DNA of 64,000 bases. Origin: Janthinobacterium sp. GW456P (GTDB taxonomy: Bacteria > Pseudomonadota > Gammaproteobacteria > Burkholderiales > Burkholderiaceae_D). Position 1 is the first letter of the stretch, and each line of letters begins with the position of its first letter. This document shows, piece after piece, positions 35,489 to 44,268 of the stretch. The notes below the pieces were generated by a model that made no database searches, was not told the origin of the DNA, and saw only the letters and a program-made list of their open reading frames with translations. The translations under genes and the position numbers were made by a program. The stretch covers positions 207,047 to 271,046 of the forward strand of contig NZ_NEHB01000003.1 in assembly GCF_002127655.1 (NCBI RefSeq). The letters run 5' to 3'.

Positions 35489-37085
35489 AATCGATACCCT
35501 GGCTCTTCAGGTAGTCCTCGTAGTTGCCACGGTAATCGACCACTTCATCTTCCTTGATTTCGATGATGCGGTTGGCCAGCGAGGAAACGAATTCGCGGTC
35601 ATGCGACACGAAGATCAGGGTGCCCGCGTATTTTTCCAGCGCGATGTTCAGCGATTCGATCGATTCCATGTCCATGTGGTTGGTCGGCTCATCGAGCATC
35701 AGCACGTTGTGGCGGCCCAGCATCAGCTTGCCGTACATCATGCGGCCCTTTTCACCACCGGACAGTACCTTGACGGCCTTTTTCACATCGTCGCCGCCGA
35801 ACAGCAAACGGCCCAGGATGGAACGCACGGCCTGGTCGTCGTCGCCCTCTTTCGTCCACTGGCCGATCCAGTCGGTCAGGTTCGTGTCCTTGGCGAAATC
35901 TTCCGTCGGGTCTTGCGGCATGTAGCCGACGTTGGCGTTTTCCGCCCACTTCACGCGGCCCTGGTCCGGCTGCAGGCCGGCGATGTCGCCCGCGATGCAG
36001 CGCAGCATGGTGGTCTTGCCAGCACCGTTGGCGCCGATGATGGCGATGCGCTCGCCCGCTTCGACGAGGATGCTGAAGTTCTTGAACAGCTGGCGGTCGA
36101 AGCCTTTCGAGATGTTCTCGACTTCCACGGCCAGGCGGTGCAATTTCTTTTCGCCGTCGAAACGCACGAACGGATAGGCGCGCGACGATGGCTTGATGTC
36201 GTCGACCTTGATCTTTTCGATCTGCTTGGCGCGCGATGTCGCCTGGCGGGCCTTCGACTTGTTGGCGGCGAAGCGGCGCACGAACTCTTGCAATTCCGCA
36301 ACCTTGTCTTTCGCTTTCGCGTTGTTGGCCAGCTGCTGGTTGCGCGCCTGGGTCGAGGCGAACATGTATTCGTCGTAGTTGCCCGGATAAATCTTCAAGG
36401 TGCCGTAATCCATGTCGGCCACGTGGGTGCACACCTGGTTCAGGAAGTGGCGGTCATGGGAAATGATGATCATGGTGGAGTTGCGCTCGTTGAGCACGTC
36501 TTCCAGCCAGCGAATCGTGTTGATGTCCAGGTTATTCGTCGGCTCGTCGAGCAGCAGGATGTCCGGATTCGAGAACAGCGCCTGCGCCAGCAGCACGCGC
36601 AGCTTCCAGCCTGGCGAGACATTGCTCATCGGACCCTGGTGCAGCTCGATGGCGACACCGGCGCCCAGCAACAGCTCGCCGGCGCGCGATTCGGCCGTGT
36701 AGCCGTCGTATTCGGAAACTTTGCCTTCCAGCTCGGCCGCCTGCATGTAGTCGTCGTCCGTCGCTTCCGGGTTCGCGTAGATGGCGTCGCGCTGCTGGAT
36801 GGCGGCCCACATTTCCGTGTGGCCCATCATGACCACGTCAAGCACGCGCATGTCTTCAAACGCGAACTGGTCCTGGCGCAACTTGCCCAGGCGCTCGTTG
36901 GTGTCGAGCATGACGTTGCCGCCCGACGGGTCCAGGTCGCCGCCCAGAATTTTCATGAAAGTCGACTTGCCGCAGCCGTTGGCGCCGATCAAGCCATAGC
37001 GGTTGCCGTCGCCGAACTTGACGGAGATATTCTCAAACAATGGCTTGGCGCCAAACTGCATCGTAATATTTGCTGTAGAGAGCAT
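35487..37085 (-). CDS. ybiT: ABC-F family ATPase YbiT
   Basis: A 532-residue soluble protein with two ABC ATPase domains (Walker [10 protein letters not shown] near residue 36 and GANGAGKTT near residue 345; signatures in the [15 protein letters not shown] and [15 protein letters not shown] blocks; Walker [12 protein letters not shown] and [11 protein letters not shown]) joined by a charged linker. It aligns throughout with E. coli YbiT from memory, including the opening [26 protein letters not shown] proteins act on the ribosome's E site to relieve stalled translation. There is no transmembrane segment. The second domain reads DEPTNHMD where most have DEPTNHLD. The stop codon touches the palindromic element. 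Confidence 0.93.
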   Translation of the reverse strand: MLSTANITMQFGAKPLFENISVKFGDGNRYGLIGANGCGKSTFMKILGGDLDPSGGNVMLDTNERLGKLRQDQFAFEDMRVLDVVMMGHTEMWAAIQQRDAIYANPEATDDDYMQAAELEGKVSEYDGYTAESRAGELLLGAGVAIELHQGPMSNVSPGWKLRVLLAQALFSNPDILLLDEPTNNLDINTIRWLEDVLNERNSTMIIISHDRHFLNQVCTHVADMDYGTLKIYPGNYDEYMFASTQARNQQLANNAKAKDKVAELQEFVRRFAANKSKARQATSRAKQIEKIKVDDIKPSSRAYPFVRFDGEKKLHRLAVEVENISKGFDRQLFKNFSILVEAGERIAIIGANGAGKTTMLRCIAGDIAGLQPDQGRVKWAENANVGYMPQDPTEDFAKDTNLTDWIGQWTKEGDDDQAVRSILGRLLFGGDDVKKAVKVLSGGEKGRMMYGKLMLGRHNVLMLDEPTNHMDMESIESLNIALEKYAGTLIFVSHDREFVSSLANRIIEIKEDEVVDYRGNYEDYLKSQGID

Positions 37086-37137
37086 GTGATATTGGGTCTT
37101 TATTCAGTTAAAACAGCTAGTTAAATACTTTTCTCCC

Positions 37138-37143
37138 ATTATA
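37138..37143 (-). promoter_or_regulatory. -10 promoter element of ybiT
   Basis: TATAAT on the minus strand, 52 bases before the ybiT start, giving a leader of about 45 bases. No clear -35 was found. Confidence 0.5.
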
Positions 37144-37297
37144 CAGCACCCACCCTCATCACTCTATAGTCGTCCGCCGAGGGCCACCGGAGCCCATGCG
37201 GGGGGAAATAATGGCAAGAAAATATGATTGCTGTATTTCAATTTAACGGATACGCTGCGTGGCATCCGTTTCCACCCCTCCAACTCACAGGCATCAC

Positions 37298-37846
37298 TTG
37301 AAAAAAATCACCATCGCCGCGGCCGTGGCCGTCATTGCCGTCGCCGCCACCACCTATGCTTCGCCCTACTATGCCTTGCACCAGATCAAGACCGCCCTGG
37401 CCGAACGCAACGCCGACGCCCTGGCCGGGCATGTGGACTTCCCCGCCCTGCGCGCCAGCGTCAAGACGCAGTTGGAAGCGAGCATGGCGCGCAGCATCGA
37501 AGCGACTGCCGGCAGCGGCAATCCGCTGGCCGCCCTGGGCCAGTCGATCGCCGGCGCCATGCTGGGCAAGATGGTCGATGCCATGGTCTCGCCCGCGGGT
37601 GTCGTCGCACTGGTCAACAAAAGCGCCGTCAGCCCGCAAGCGGGAGCCGCAGGCGACGCGGACGCGCCCGCCGATGGCGCCGGGAAAAAAGCCGCATATT
37701 CCGCCGGCTATGCCGGCCTGAACACCTTCGTCGTGCGCGCACAAGACGGCAATGCGCAGGACGGCGCACTGGTCCTGCAGCGCCATGGCGTGTGGGGCTG
37801 GAAATTGAATTCGATCGAGATTGCGTCGGCGATGGCCGCGCACTAA
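37298..37846 (+). CDS. DUF2939 family exported or membrane-anchored protein
   Basis: About 182 residues if the TTG at 37298 is used; a GTG at 37259 is the alternative. The TTG gives MKKITIAAAVAVIAVAATTYASPYYALHQ, an N-terminal signal or anchor in which SPYYAL is the DUF2939 signature. Further family blocks are RNADALAGHVDFPALRASVKTQL and NPLAALGQSIAGAMLGKMVDAMVSPAGV, then a short C-terminal domain GLNTFVVRAQDG...WGWKLNSIEI. Function is unknown. Neither start has a strong ribosome site. Confidence 0.75.
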   Translation: MKKITIAAAVAVIAVAATTYASPYYALHQIKTALAERNADALAGHVDFPALRASVKTQLEASMARSIEATAGSGNPLAALGQSIAGAMLGKMVDAMVSPAGVVALVNKSAVSPQAGAAGDADAPADGAGKKAAYSAGYAGLNTFVVRAQDGNAQDGALVLQRHGVWGWKLNSIEIASAMAAH

Positions 37847-37920
37847 CGAAAAAGAACGCGCATGCGCAGGCGATCTGAGACACAATGCGTGTCATTTTGC
37901 CTCGGATTGCAGGAAATTTC

Positions 37921-38592
37921 ATGCTGAAACACATGGCTTTATCGCTGGCAATGACCCTGGCCTGCGCCATGCCATTGGCCCGCGGCCTCGATGGCACAGC
38001 CGGGAGCAGCCACTCCGTTGCCTCGCGCATGCAGGCGGAAACGTCCAGCGCGGCCGACCCCGACGCCCCCGCGCCACTGCCCGTGCCCAGCGATATCTCG
38101 TTGGCCGAACTGGAGCGCCGCCTGGCGCTGGGCCAGGCGCAAACCGCCGAAAAACACTATACCAGCGCGCTCGATCCGGCCGTGCTGAGTACCTTGGCGC
38201 AGCAGATGGGGTGCCAGGATATCGCCGGCACGCATCCGTTCGGCTTGCCGCTCGATCAAACGCGGCCCACCGTCCTGAGCGGCGCCCATCTGCTGGCGCG
38301 CTGCCCGGACCGCGCTTACGTGACGATCACGGCGATGTCGATGGCGGGCAAGGCGGGCAAGCGCGCCTCCCTCAGCCCGCAGGCGTTCAGGCACACGGTC
38401 GATGGCAGGCCCGCGCGGCGCCTGTATTACAAGGCGCCCAACGGCCGCCAGAAGGAATCGCTGACCATCATCGATGGCAACTATGCGTATGCGCTCGAAT
38501 ACTGGTCGCTCGATGACAGCCAGCACAGCGGCATGGTGGGCATGCGCCGCATGGAAACATTGACGTTGCCGCAACAAGACGGGCAAAAATAG
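37921..38592 (+). CDS. Secreted protein of unknown function
   Basis: A 223-residue product starting at the ATG preceded by CAGGAA, with a signal peptide (MALSLAMTLACAMPLARG). The mature part has one pair of cysteines (MGCQDIAG and LARCPDRAY) that could form a disulfide, and a C-terminal region HTVDGRPARRLYYKAPNGRQKESLTII likely of beta strands. I do not recognise a family. It follows the DUF2939 gene after 74 bases and may share its transcript. Confidence 0.65.
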   Translation: MLKHMALSLAMTLACAMPLARGLDGTAGSSHSVASRMQAETSSAADPDAPAPLPVPSDISLAELERRLALGQAQTAEKHYTSALDPAVLSTLAQQMGCQDIAGTHPFGLPLDQTRPTVLSGAHLLARCPDRAYVTITAMSMAGKAGKRASLSPQAFRHTVDGRPARRLYYKAPNGRQKESLTIIDGNYAYALEYWSLDDSQHSGMVGMRRMETLTLPQQDGQK

Positions 38593-38640
38593 CCAAAATA
38601 CTGTATATTCATACAGTTACCGACTATTTTCCTGCCCGCC

Positions 38641-39087
38641 ATGCCTGCCACCCCGCACAACGCCTCGCCCTACACTATTTCCGTCAGCGCCACGCTCGAC
38701 GCGGAAGTCGAGCAAACCATCCTCGACGGCTTGAACGCCTACAACGATGCCATCACGGGATACCAGGACAGGCAGGTGTTGAGCGTGGTCGTGCGCGACC
38801 GCGACAGCCAGCGGGTGCTGGGCGGCGCCATGGGCAGAACCTCGCTGGGCCTGCTGTTTCTCGATTTGTTTTATTTGCCCGCCGCCTTGCGGGGGCTGGG
38901 ACTGGGCAGCCAGATACTGGCGCAGTTCGAAGAGGAAGGCCGCCGGCGCGGCTGCGCCTCGGCGGTGCTGTACACCATCAGTTTCCAGGCGCCCGAATTT
39001 TACGAGCGCCGCGGCTGGCGCCGCTTCGGCGACATCGCCTGCAGTCCCGAAGGTACGAGCCGCGTGTTCATGAGCAAGACCCTGTAG
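38641..39087 (+). CDS. GNAT family N-acetyltransferase
   Basis: A 148-residue acetyltransferase. The acetyl-CoA loop is LPAALRGLGLGSQILAQFEEEGRRRGC, followed by AVLYTISFQAPEFYERRGWRRFGDI, the usual final strand-helix-strand. The N-terminal part has LNAYNDAITGYQDRQVLSVVVRD, seen in a subgroup of small GNAT proteins annotated only by fold. The acceptor is unknown. It is convergent with the DUF3334 gene. Confidence 0.85.
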   Translation: MPATPHNASPYTISVSATLDAEVEQTILDGLNAYNDAITGYQDRQVLSVVVRDRDSQRVLGGAMGRTSLGLLFLDLFYLPAALRGLGLGSQILAQFEEEGRRRGCASAVLYTISFQAPEFYERRGWRRFGDIACSPEGTSRVFMSKTL

Positions 39088-39146
39088 GCTGTCAACGGCA
39101 GCGGCCGGCGGCAAACCGGCCGCCAGCCGCTCTCCGATACCGCTGC

Positions 39147-39839
39147 TTACATGCCCAGCGACTTGAGCAAGTCTTCGTTGTCGTCGGCTTCCGGCGCGGC
39201 TGCCGGCGCGGGGGCCACGTCCCGCTCGCGGTTCGCATACTCCGTATCCATCAGCGAATCGGCATCGACTTCGCGCGAATCGAAATCGTGCAGCTTGATG
39301 AACTCGGTACGGTCGATCGCCAGTTCCAGATAGAAAATATTATTCTTTTCCGTATAGAAAGTGACGCGGCGCATTTCCGGGCGGTCCAGCGGCGTGTCGA
39401 CGCTGAGCATCACCTGCTTGTTCAGCACCAGCATCTTCGGCTGGCTCTGGGTGATGTTCGTTTGCAGCTCGCGCCGCACCTTGCCCGTGAAGTCGCCGAC
39501 GATCTGGTTCATCAGTTCGCCCATGATGTTCGACACTTCGTCCGACGTGTAGAAGCTGGCCAGCTCCGACTTCGGCATACCCATGTGCAACATGTAGCGC
39601 TCGTAGATTTCCATCGCCGTATCGGCGGCAAAATTGAGTACCACCAAGCCCGTGAAACCGCCATCGAACATCACGAAGCAGCCGATGTCCGGCTTCAGGC
39701 CCGTCTTGGTGATGCGCTGCACCATGCCTGAATAATTGACCTTGCTTTGTGTTGCAACGTTGAGCACCCGAACCACCGAGTTGCACAAACTCATCAACAA
39801 ATCTTCTGTACCGTACACAACATCCTTTTCTGCATCCAT
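39147..39839 (-). CDS. DUF3334 family CheX/CheC-like protein
   Basis: A 230-residue protein that closely matches the DUF3334 family: GTEDLLMSLCNSVVRVLNVATQSKVNYSGMVQRI, DIGCFVMFDGGFTGLVVLNF, TSDEVSNIMGELMNQIVGDFTGKVRRELQTNITQSQPKML and VTFYTEKNNIFYLELA. The block with glutamate and asparagine (GELMNQIVGDFTGK) matches the E-x-x-N catalytic pattern of CheC/CheX phosphatases that dephosphorylate CheY, so phosphatase or signal-binding activity is plausible but untested for this family. AGGAG precedes the ATG. A glutamate/alanine-rich tail ends in EDLLKSLGM. No che gene is adjacent. Confidence 0.88.
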   Translation of the reverse strand: MDAEKDVVYGTEDLLMSLCNSVVRVLNVATQSKVNYSGMVQRITKTGLKPDIGCFVMFDGGFTGLVVLNFAADTAMEIYERYMLHMGMPKSELASFYTSDEVSNIMGELMNQIVGDFTGKVRRELQTNITQSQPKMLVLNKQVMLSVDTPLDRPEMRRVTFYTEKNNIFYLELAIDRTEFIKLHDFDSREVDADSLMDTEYANRERDVAPAPAAAPEADDNEDLLKSLGM

Positions 39840-40145
39840 GAGCAACCTCTCCTACTATTTTAAAGATGACAGCACTGTTCCCTGCCCGCCGCGAGCCGAA
39901 ACATGACCGTTTCGCTCAGCAGGCGGACGACTTCACCTTTGCATGCCTGACCTTGCGTGGCAGTGCGCGCCGCGATGCCGCCGGCCCGAACTGCCCTCTT
40001 ACCTTTTTCTGTATAGAAATAAGTATCAGATGCGCAGAATACCGAGATGTAACATTTCCGTCCAGCCATACCTGCATTTACTTGACGATCTGTGCGGAAA
40101 TACCATATCTGGCCAGGACACGGGGGCAGGCAAAAGAAATAGTAA
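39840..40145. other. Non-coding gap upstream of the DUF3334 gene
   Basis: About 300 bases with no supported gene on either strand. Short open frames here lack ribosome sites and codon bias. It should contain the DUF3334 promoter on the minus strand; I could not pick a convincing one. Confidence 0.5.
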
Positions 40146-40403
40146 CTAAAAATCAAGTGCGCGCAAGACCACGCCGCTGACCAGCAAATCGCGGCTCAGG
40201 TAAGCGAAGGCGCGCTGGCCGATGCGCAGGCGGTGGGTGTCGAAGATGTCCAGCAAGTTGCCGCCCTGCTCCTGGTCCAGACTGCGCAATGCCGTGTCAG
40301 TGATAAGGCAAGTTTTTTCCGCCCCGAAGACGGACAGATGGAAGCGGATGGCGTCACCCGCCTGCTCGAGCGCGATACTGTCGCGGAGAATTTCATAGGG
40401 CAT
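40146..40403 (-). CDS. Small DUF1488-like protein
   Basis: An 85-residue product with AGGAG ten bases before the ATG. The pattern GDAIRFHLSVFG...KTCLITDTALRSLD followed by DIFDTHRLRIGQRAFAYLSRD is consistent with DUF1488, whose members have a beta-strand start and an FxxHRxRI helix. The function of that family is unknown. The assignment rests on pattern memory only; it could be an unrelated small protein. Confidence 0.55.
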   Translation of the reverse strand: MPYEILRDSIALEQAGDAIRFHLSVFGAEKTCLITDTALRSLDQEQGGNLLDIFDTHRLRIGQRAFAYLSRDLLVSGVVLRALDF

Positions 40404-40635
40404 GGCCGGGCGGCTCCTGGCTAGGTTGTCGCGGCAATGGCGCGCAAGCTCGGCGCCATTTTCCGCTAGGAATCAGCCGAGAATAGCGGCAAGACGCGCA
40501 AGCTACCGTCTGCCACCGAACATAGGCGCATACCAGTAGTCGCTCGCGTGTGGCCCTTGTTGCAGACGGCCCTGTCCACCTAAAATAGTGTTTTATATTA
40601 AACATGGCACTGTCACGCGCCATGCAAGGAAGTCA

Positions 40636-42306
40636 ATGAGCACATTGCTAGAGCAGGCAACACGAGAAATGACGATGGCGATCCACGCCTGGTTCGATGA
40701 GCGGCTGCAGCGCATGGACCTAGACGACGCCGTGAATCGTACCACCTTGCAAGCGGGCGTCTTCAGTGACTTCATGCTCGATTACAAACCGGGCCGCACC
40801 ACTGCCGACGATATCGACCTGGGCTTCGACGACGATGTGCGCCCCCGGACGCCGGTGCGCCTTGATGACGCGCAAGTGCGCGACTTGATCGCGCCGCAAC
40901 TGGCGGCGCTGGTGCAAGCCCGTCTGGCGCCGCTGGTCAACACGCCCATGATCGACTACCGCTTCACCTTCCGCGGCAAATTCCAGACGGCGCAGGGCAA
41001 GCTGCACCTGACCTTGCTGGAATACGTGAATGACAATAAACGCCAACTATTGCTTGAGCGCATACACGCATATGTCGACCGCAAGCTCACGCACGGCACC
41101 CATCCGACGGAAAAGCTGGAAACGTTTTTCCTCACGCGTCACCTGCTCGACAAGCAACTGTTCCCGCAACTCGACGTGACCTGGACCATCGCGCAATTCG
41201 ACCGCATCCAGGCCTTGAACAAGGCCAGCCCGGACACGTTGGCCGAACACCGCCACGATATCATCCGCGCCATCACCGGCTGGGCGGAAAACGAGTTCCT
41301 GCCGCAATACTATGATCGCGTCCAGTCCGCTTACCGCGCCACCGAATACGCCTTGAAAGCGGCCGTGGCGCTCGATGCCCAGGCCATGCAGCCGATCGAC
41401 CTCCTGTTGTATGGCGCCGTCATGATACTGCGCCATGAACCGAGCTACGCCAAGTCGAAGGGCCTGAAATTCCTGGAAATCGCACGCGAACTGGGCAGCG
41501 AACGGGCCGCGCGCATGCTCAAGGAAGGCAGCGGCACTTTCGCGCCCGACGCCATCCACCTGAAAAATGCACTGCTGGAATGCCGCGCCAACGATGTGTT
41601 TGCCACCATCAGCATCACGATAGCCCGGGAAGAGGAAGGCGCGTATGCGCAGGCGCTGGCCTTCATCACGCATCTGCTCAACAACGGTTTCCCGAAAAGC
41701 TGCCAGATCAAGCTCAAGTCCAAGGTCAAGCAGTATCTGCCGGTCAAGGGTCTGGCCAGGTCCGATACGCACCGCTTCTTTGCCAACGCCCTCGCCTACG
41801 CCGCCCTGCAGCCGCAGCTGGAAGCGTATGCGCGCGCCGCCATCGCGCAATACGAATTCTATGCCGACACGGAAGGCGAAAAGAATTGCATGCCCGGCAG
41901 CTATGCCACGTTTGGCCTGGGCCTGCTCGACGCGCGTTATTTTCCGCTGGTGCAGCACTACATGGCCAACGTCGACGAGGAACACCAGTCCGTGCAGGAC
42001 CAGTTCACGGCGGCCTTTGCCGAGCAATATGGCGTCACGCGCGACTCCGCTCCCGTGCTGGCGACCTGCCTGCGCGCGTGCACGGACAGCGCAAAAGTCA
42101 AGATCCAGGTGGAACTGGAAGATGTGGAGAAACTGGAACTGTTCTGCCAGCAACTGCAAGGGCTGGAAGGCTATCTGGTCGAGCACATGCTGTATCCCAT
42201 CTGGGGCAAGCTGGAAAAACTGGCCGCCCTGGCGCGCAAGGCGGACGGACGGCGCAAGCACCTGCTGCTGGCCCTACTGGAAGCGGCCAGCAAGGCGGAT
42301 GTCTGA
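40636..42306 (+). CDS. Large cytoplasmic protein of unknown function
   Basis: A 556-residue protein; AAGGAAG precedes the ATG at 40636. There is no signal peptide or long hydrophobic segment. The sequence looks almost wholly helical, with repeated amphipathic helices (for example SKGLKFLEIARELGSERAARMLKEGSG and YAQALAFITHLLNNGFPKSCQIKLKSKVKQYL), suggesting an alpha-solenoid scaffold. A cluster FLTRHLLDKQLFPQLD and NCMPGSYATFGLGLLDARYFPLVQHYM may mark domain cores. It may belong to one of the numbered domain families of unknown function (DUF6138 came to mind), but I cannot confirm that. It stands alone. Confidence 0.75.
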   Translation: MSTLLEQATREMTMAIHAWFDERLQRMDLDDAVNRTTLQAGVFSDFMLDYKPGRTTADDIDLGFDDDVRPRTPVRLDDAQVRDLIAPQLAALVQARLAPLVNTPMIDYRFTFRGKFQTAQGKLHLTLLEYVNDNKRQLLLERIHAYVDRKLTHGTHPTEKLETFFLTRHLLDKQLFPQLDVTWTIAQFDRIQALNKASPDTLAEHRHDIIRAITGWAENEFLPQYYDRVQSAYRATEYALKAAVALDAQAMQPIDLLLYGAVMILRHEPSYAKSKGLKFLEIARELGSERAARMLKEGSGTFAPDAIHLKNALLECRANDVFATISITIAREEEGAYAQALAFITHLLNNGFPKSCQIKLKSKVKQYLPVKGLARSDTHRFFANALAYAALQPQLEAYARAAIAQYEFYADTEGEKNCMPGSYATFGLGLLDARYFPLVQHYMANVDEEHQSVQDQFTAAFAEQYGVTRDSAPVLATCLRACTDSAKVKIQVELEDVEKLELFCQQLQGLEGYLVEHMLYPIWGKLEKLAALARKADGRRKHLLLALLEAASKADV

Positions 42307-42348
42307 GGTACGCAACCTTCTGTGCGCAACATTATGACTTTCACCATC

Positions 42349-42354
42349 TATAAT
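42349..42354 (+). promoter_or_regulatory. -10 promoter element of the 42418 gene
   Basis: Consensus TATAAT, 64 bases before the ATG at 42418. Confidence 0.5.
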
Positions 42355-42417
42355 GCGCGCGCCAGAGTTGCCACAAGGCATCTTTTGGCGCCTGACATTG
42401 AATCGTGGAGAAAACAC

Positions 42418-43104
42418 ATGCATCAAACACAACAAACATCGCGCACCGCCGTGCTGGCAGCAACCTTGGCCGCCGCCATGGCGCTGGCCCAGCCCGCCTT
42501 CGCCGCCGGCACTGCGGAACTGGCGCCGCTGGACGTGGCCAACCTGTACATCAAGACCATCATCAACCAGGATGAAGCCAGCGTCGCCAAGCTCAACGCC
42601 TACCTGCGCCCCACCCGCCTGGCGGGCCAGCAAAGCGCCGAATACGCGTCGTACAGCGACTTGAAGGCGGCCGATGCCAAGTTCCCGACGGCAACCGGCA
42701 AGCTGATCGCCGACCTGTTCCCCGCCGCCATGCGCGCGGCCGTCACGCCGGCCGCCGAACAGCTGGCCGCGAACGTCATCGCCGCCAAGAATGGCGCCGC
42801 TTGCCAGGCCACCAAGGCGGCCCCGGTGACGGTGGAAAACGGCATGCAGACGGCCGCCGTCAACTTCGAATGCCAGGTCGTCAAGGTGCCCGTGGCATGG
42901 GCGCCGGCAGCCCAGCAACTGGCGAAGAGTGGCTGCAAGGTCGAGCAATGCAAGGCCGGCCTGCAAAAGATCGCCGCCACCTACACGAGTTCGCCGAAGC
43001 AGACCTGGCGCGCCGTGTTCGCCGTCAGCCGCGAAAAGGACTCGGAAGCGTGGCGCAACGATTTCGCGCGCGAGACGTTCGATGAAATCTGGGAGTACCT
43101 GTAA
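42418..43104 (+). CDS. Secreted protein of unknown function
   Basis: A 228-residue product starting at the ATG preceded by GGAG, with a clear signal peptide ending AQPAFAAG. The mature part has four cysteines (ACQATK, FECQVVK, SGCKVEQCKAG), likely two disulfides, and a helical start LDVANLYIKTIINQDEASVAKLNAYL. The end is acidic and aromatic (FDEIWEYL). I do not recognise a family. The next small gene begins 25 bases downstream. Confidence 0.7.
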   Translation: MHQTQQTSRTAVLAATLAAAMALAQPAFAAGTAELAPLDVANLYIKTIINQDEASVAKLNAYLRPTRLAGQQSAEYASYSDLKAADAKFPTATGKLIADLFPAAMRAAVTPAAEQLAANVIAAKNGAACQATKAAPVTVENGMQTAAVNFECQVVKVPVAWAPAAQQLAKSGCKVEQCKAGLQKIAATYTSSPKQTWRAVFAVSREKDSEAWRNDFARETFDEIWEYL

Positions 43105-43129
43105 TCGTGGCCTCGTTTACAATGGCTGG

Positions 43130-43456
43130 ATGAACAAGTTGATTCCGGTACCGCAACCCGCAGGCCTGGCCTTGCTGCGCCTGCTCGAGCCCGACCATGT
43201 GGAAGGCGCGGTGGTCGCACAAGCGCTGGCGCAAGACTTGCCTGCACTACACGGCAAGCAATTGCTGGCGCTGCTGCGCCGGCTGCGTGCCGCCCAATCG
43301 AACCAGCAGCACTATGCGGGCGCCAGCGCAGAGCAGGCCGAACAGCAGTTCGGCGCCACCATCGCCGCCGTCAAGGCGGAACTGGCCACGCGCCCGCACA
43401 TTCTCAACAAACCGGAAGCGAAGGCCCTGCGCCAGGCGGCGGCAAAGAAGCGCTGA
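43130..43456 (+). CDS. Small helical protein of unknown function, possibly leaderless
   Basis: A 108-residue, alanine- and glutamine-rich, largely helical protein starting MNKLIPVPQPAGLALLRLLEPD. There is no ribosome site, but TACAAT lies at 43118-43123, seven bases before the ATG, which would place the first transcribed base at or next to the start codon. It could instead be read through from the gene 25 bases upstream. No family is recognised; the basic tail (KKR) and size would suit a nucleic-acid or protein-binding role, which is speculation. Confidence 0.6.
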   Translation: MNKLIPVPQPAGLALLRLLEPDHVEGAVVAQALAQDLPALHGKQLLALLRRLRAAQSNQQHYAGASAEQAEQQFGATIAAVKAELATRPHILNKPEAKALRQAAAKKR

Positions 43457-43494
43457 GCGGGCCTGCGGTGCGTGGGCAGGCCCGGCCCGCCTTC

Positions 43495-43500
43495 TATAAT
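43495..43500 (+). promoter_or_regulatory. -10 promoter element of the 43540 gene
   Basis: Consensus TATAAT, 40 bases before the ATG at 43540, with GAGAGGA in the leader. Confidence 0.55.
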
Positions 43501-43539
43501 CGGTGACGATACATTGTTCCCGCACCGAGAGGATTGCCC

Positions 43540-44181
43540 ATGCCCACACGCTTTTTCCGCCACCTGGCCGGCCGCACCATCCTTGCCGTCTCCGCCCTGG
43601 CCGCCATGCAGGCGGCCCATGCACTGGAGACGGGCCCCATCGACGCGCGCGCCGTATGGCAGGAACGCTCGCTGTCGGCTTGCCGCAGCGAACAGTCGCA
43701 CTCCGCGCCCGACGTCTGCCTGCTGCGCACCATGCAGCGTACCGGTGCGCCCCCGCAAGCCATCGCCGCCGCCAGGATGCTGGTCAGTGCAAACATGCCA
43801 GGCTACATCTCTGCCTGGCGCCCGCTGGGCAAGGTGGCGCTGGCCACCGTCACCTATCCGTTTCGCGCCAACACGAATGAAAGCACCTTGCTGATCGGCA
43901 GCGACGGCGCCGCCATCGATGTCGACGAGCACTCCGTGCGCGAGGAAGACCGCGCCACGCCCGCCTGGCAAGCGTTTACGGCCGCCCATCCGGATTCCGT
44001 GCCGTTCGCGCCCGCCGAGTTCGTCGGCAGCACGGCCACCAGCGACGGTGGCCAAAGCGTGCTGTTTTCCACGCCCCTGATCACTTGCCACGCCTGTGTG
44101 GACGATGGCGCGCTGCTGGTCGCCTACACGATCGACAAGGCCGGTATCGTGCGCGAGCGAAAACTCTTGACGATCAAGTAA
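43540..44181 (+). CDS. Secreted protein of unknown function
   Basis: A 213-residue protein with a signal peptide ending AAHALE. The ATG is chosen for GAGAGGA six bases upstream. It has a helical N-terminal part with a cysteine pair (LSACRSEQ and VCLLRTMQ) and a second cysteine pair LITCHACVDDG near the C-terminus, which reads CxxC-like and could bind a metal or form a disulfide. The central part LATVTYPFRANTNESTLLIGSDG suggests beta strands. No family is recognised. Confidence 0.7.
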   Translation: MPTRFFRHLAGRTILAVSALAAMQAAHALETGPIDARAVWQERSLSACRSEQSHSAPDVCLLRTMQRTGAPPQAIAAARMLVSANMPGYISAWRPLGKVALATVTYPFRANTNESTLLIGSDGAAIDVDEHSVREEDRATPAWQAFTAAHPDSVPFAPAEFVGSTATSDGGQSVLFSTPLITCHACVDDGALLVAYTIDKAGIVRERKLLTIK

Positions 44182-44268
44182 GGCTGCAGCAAAGATAAGA
44201 TAGAATTGCTCAATGGCATGTCTATACGCGTACATGCCATCTATCCAACCTACTTATCACGGGAAAAC

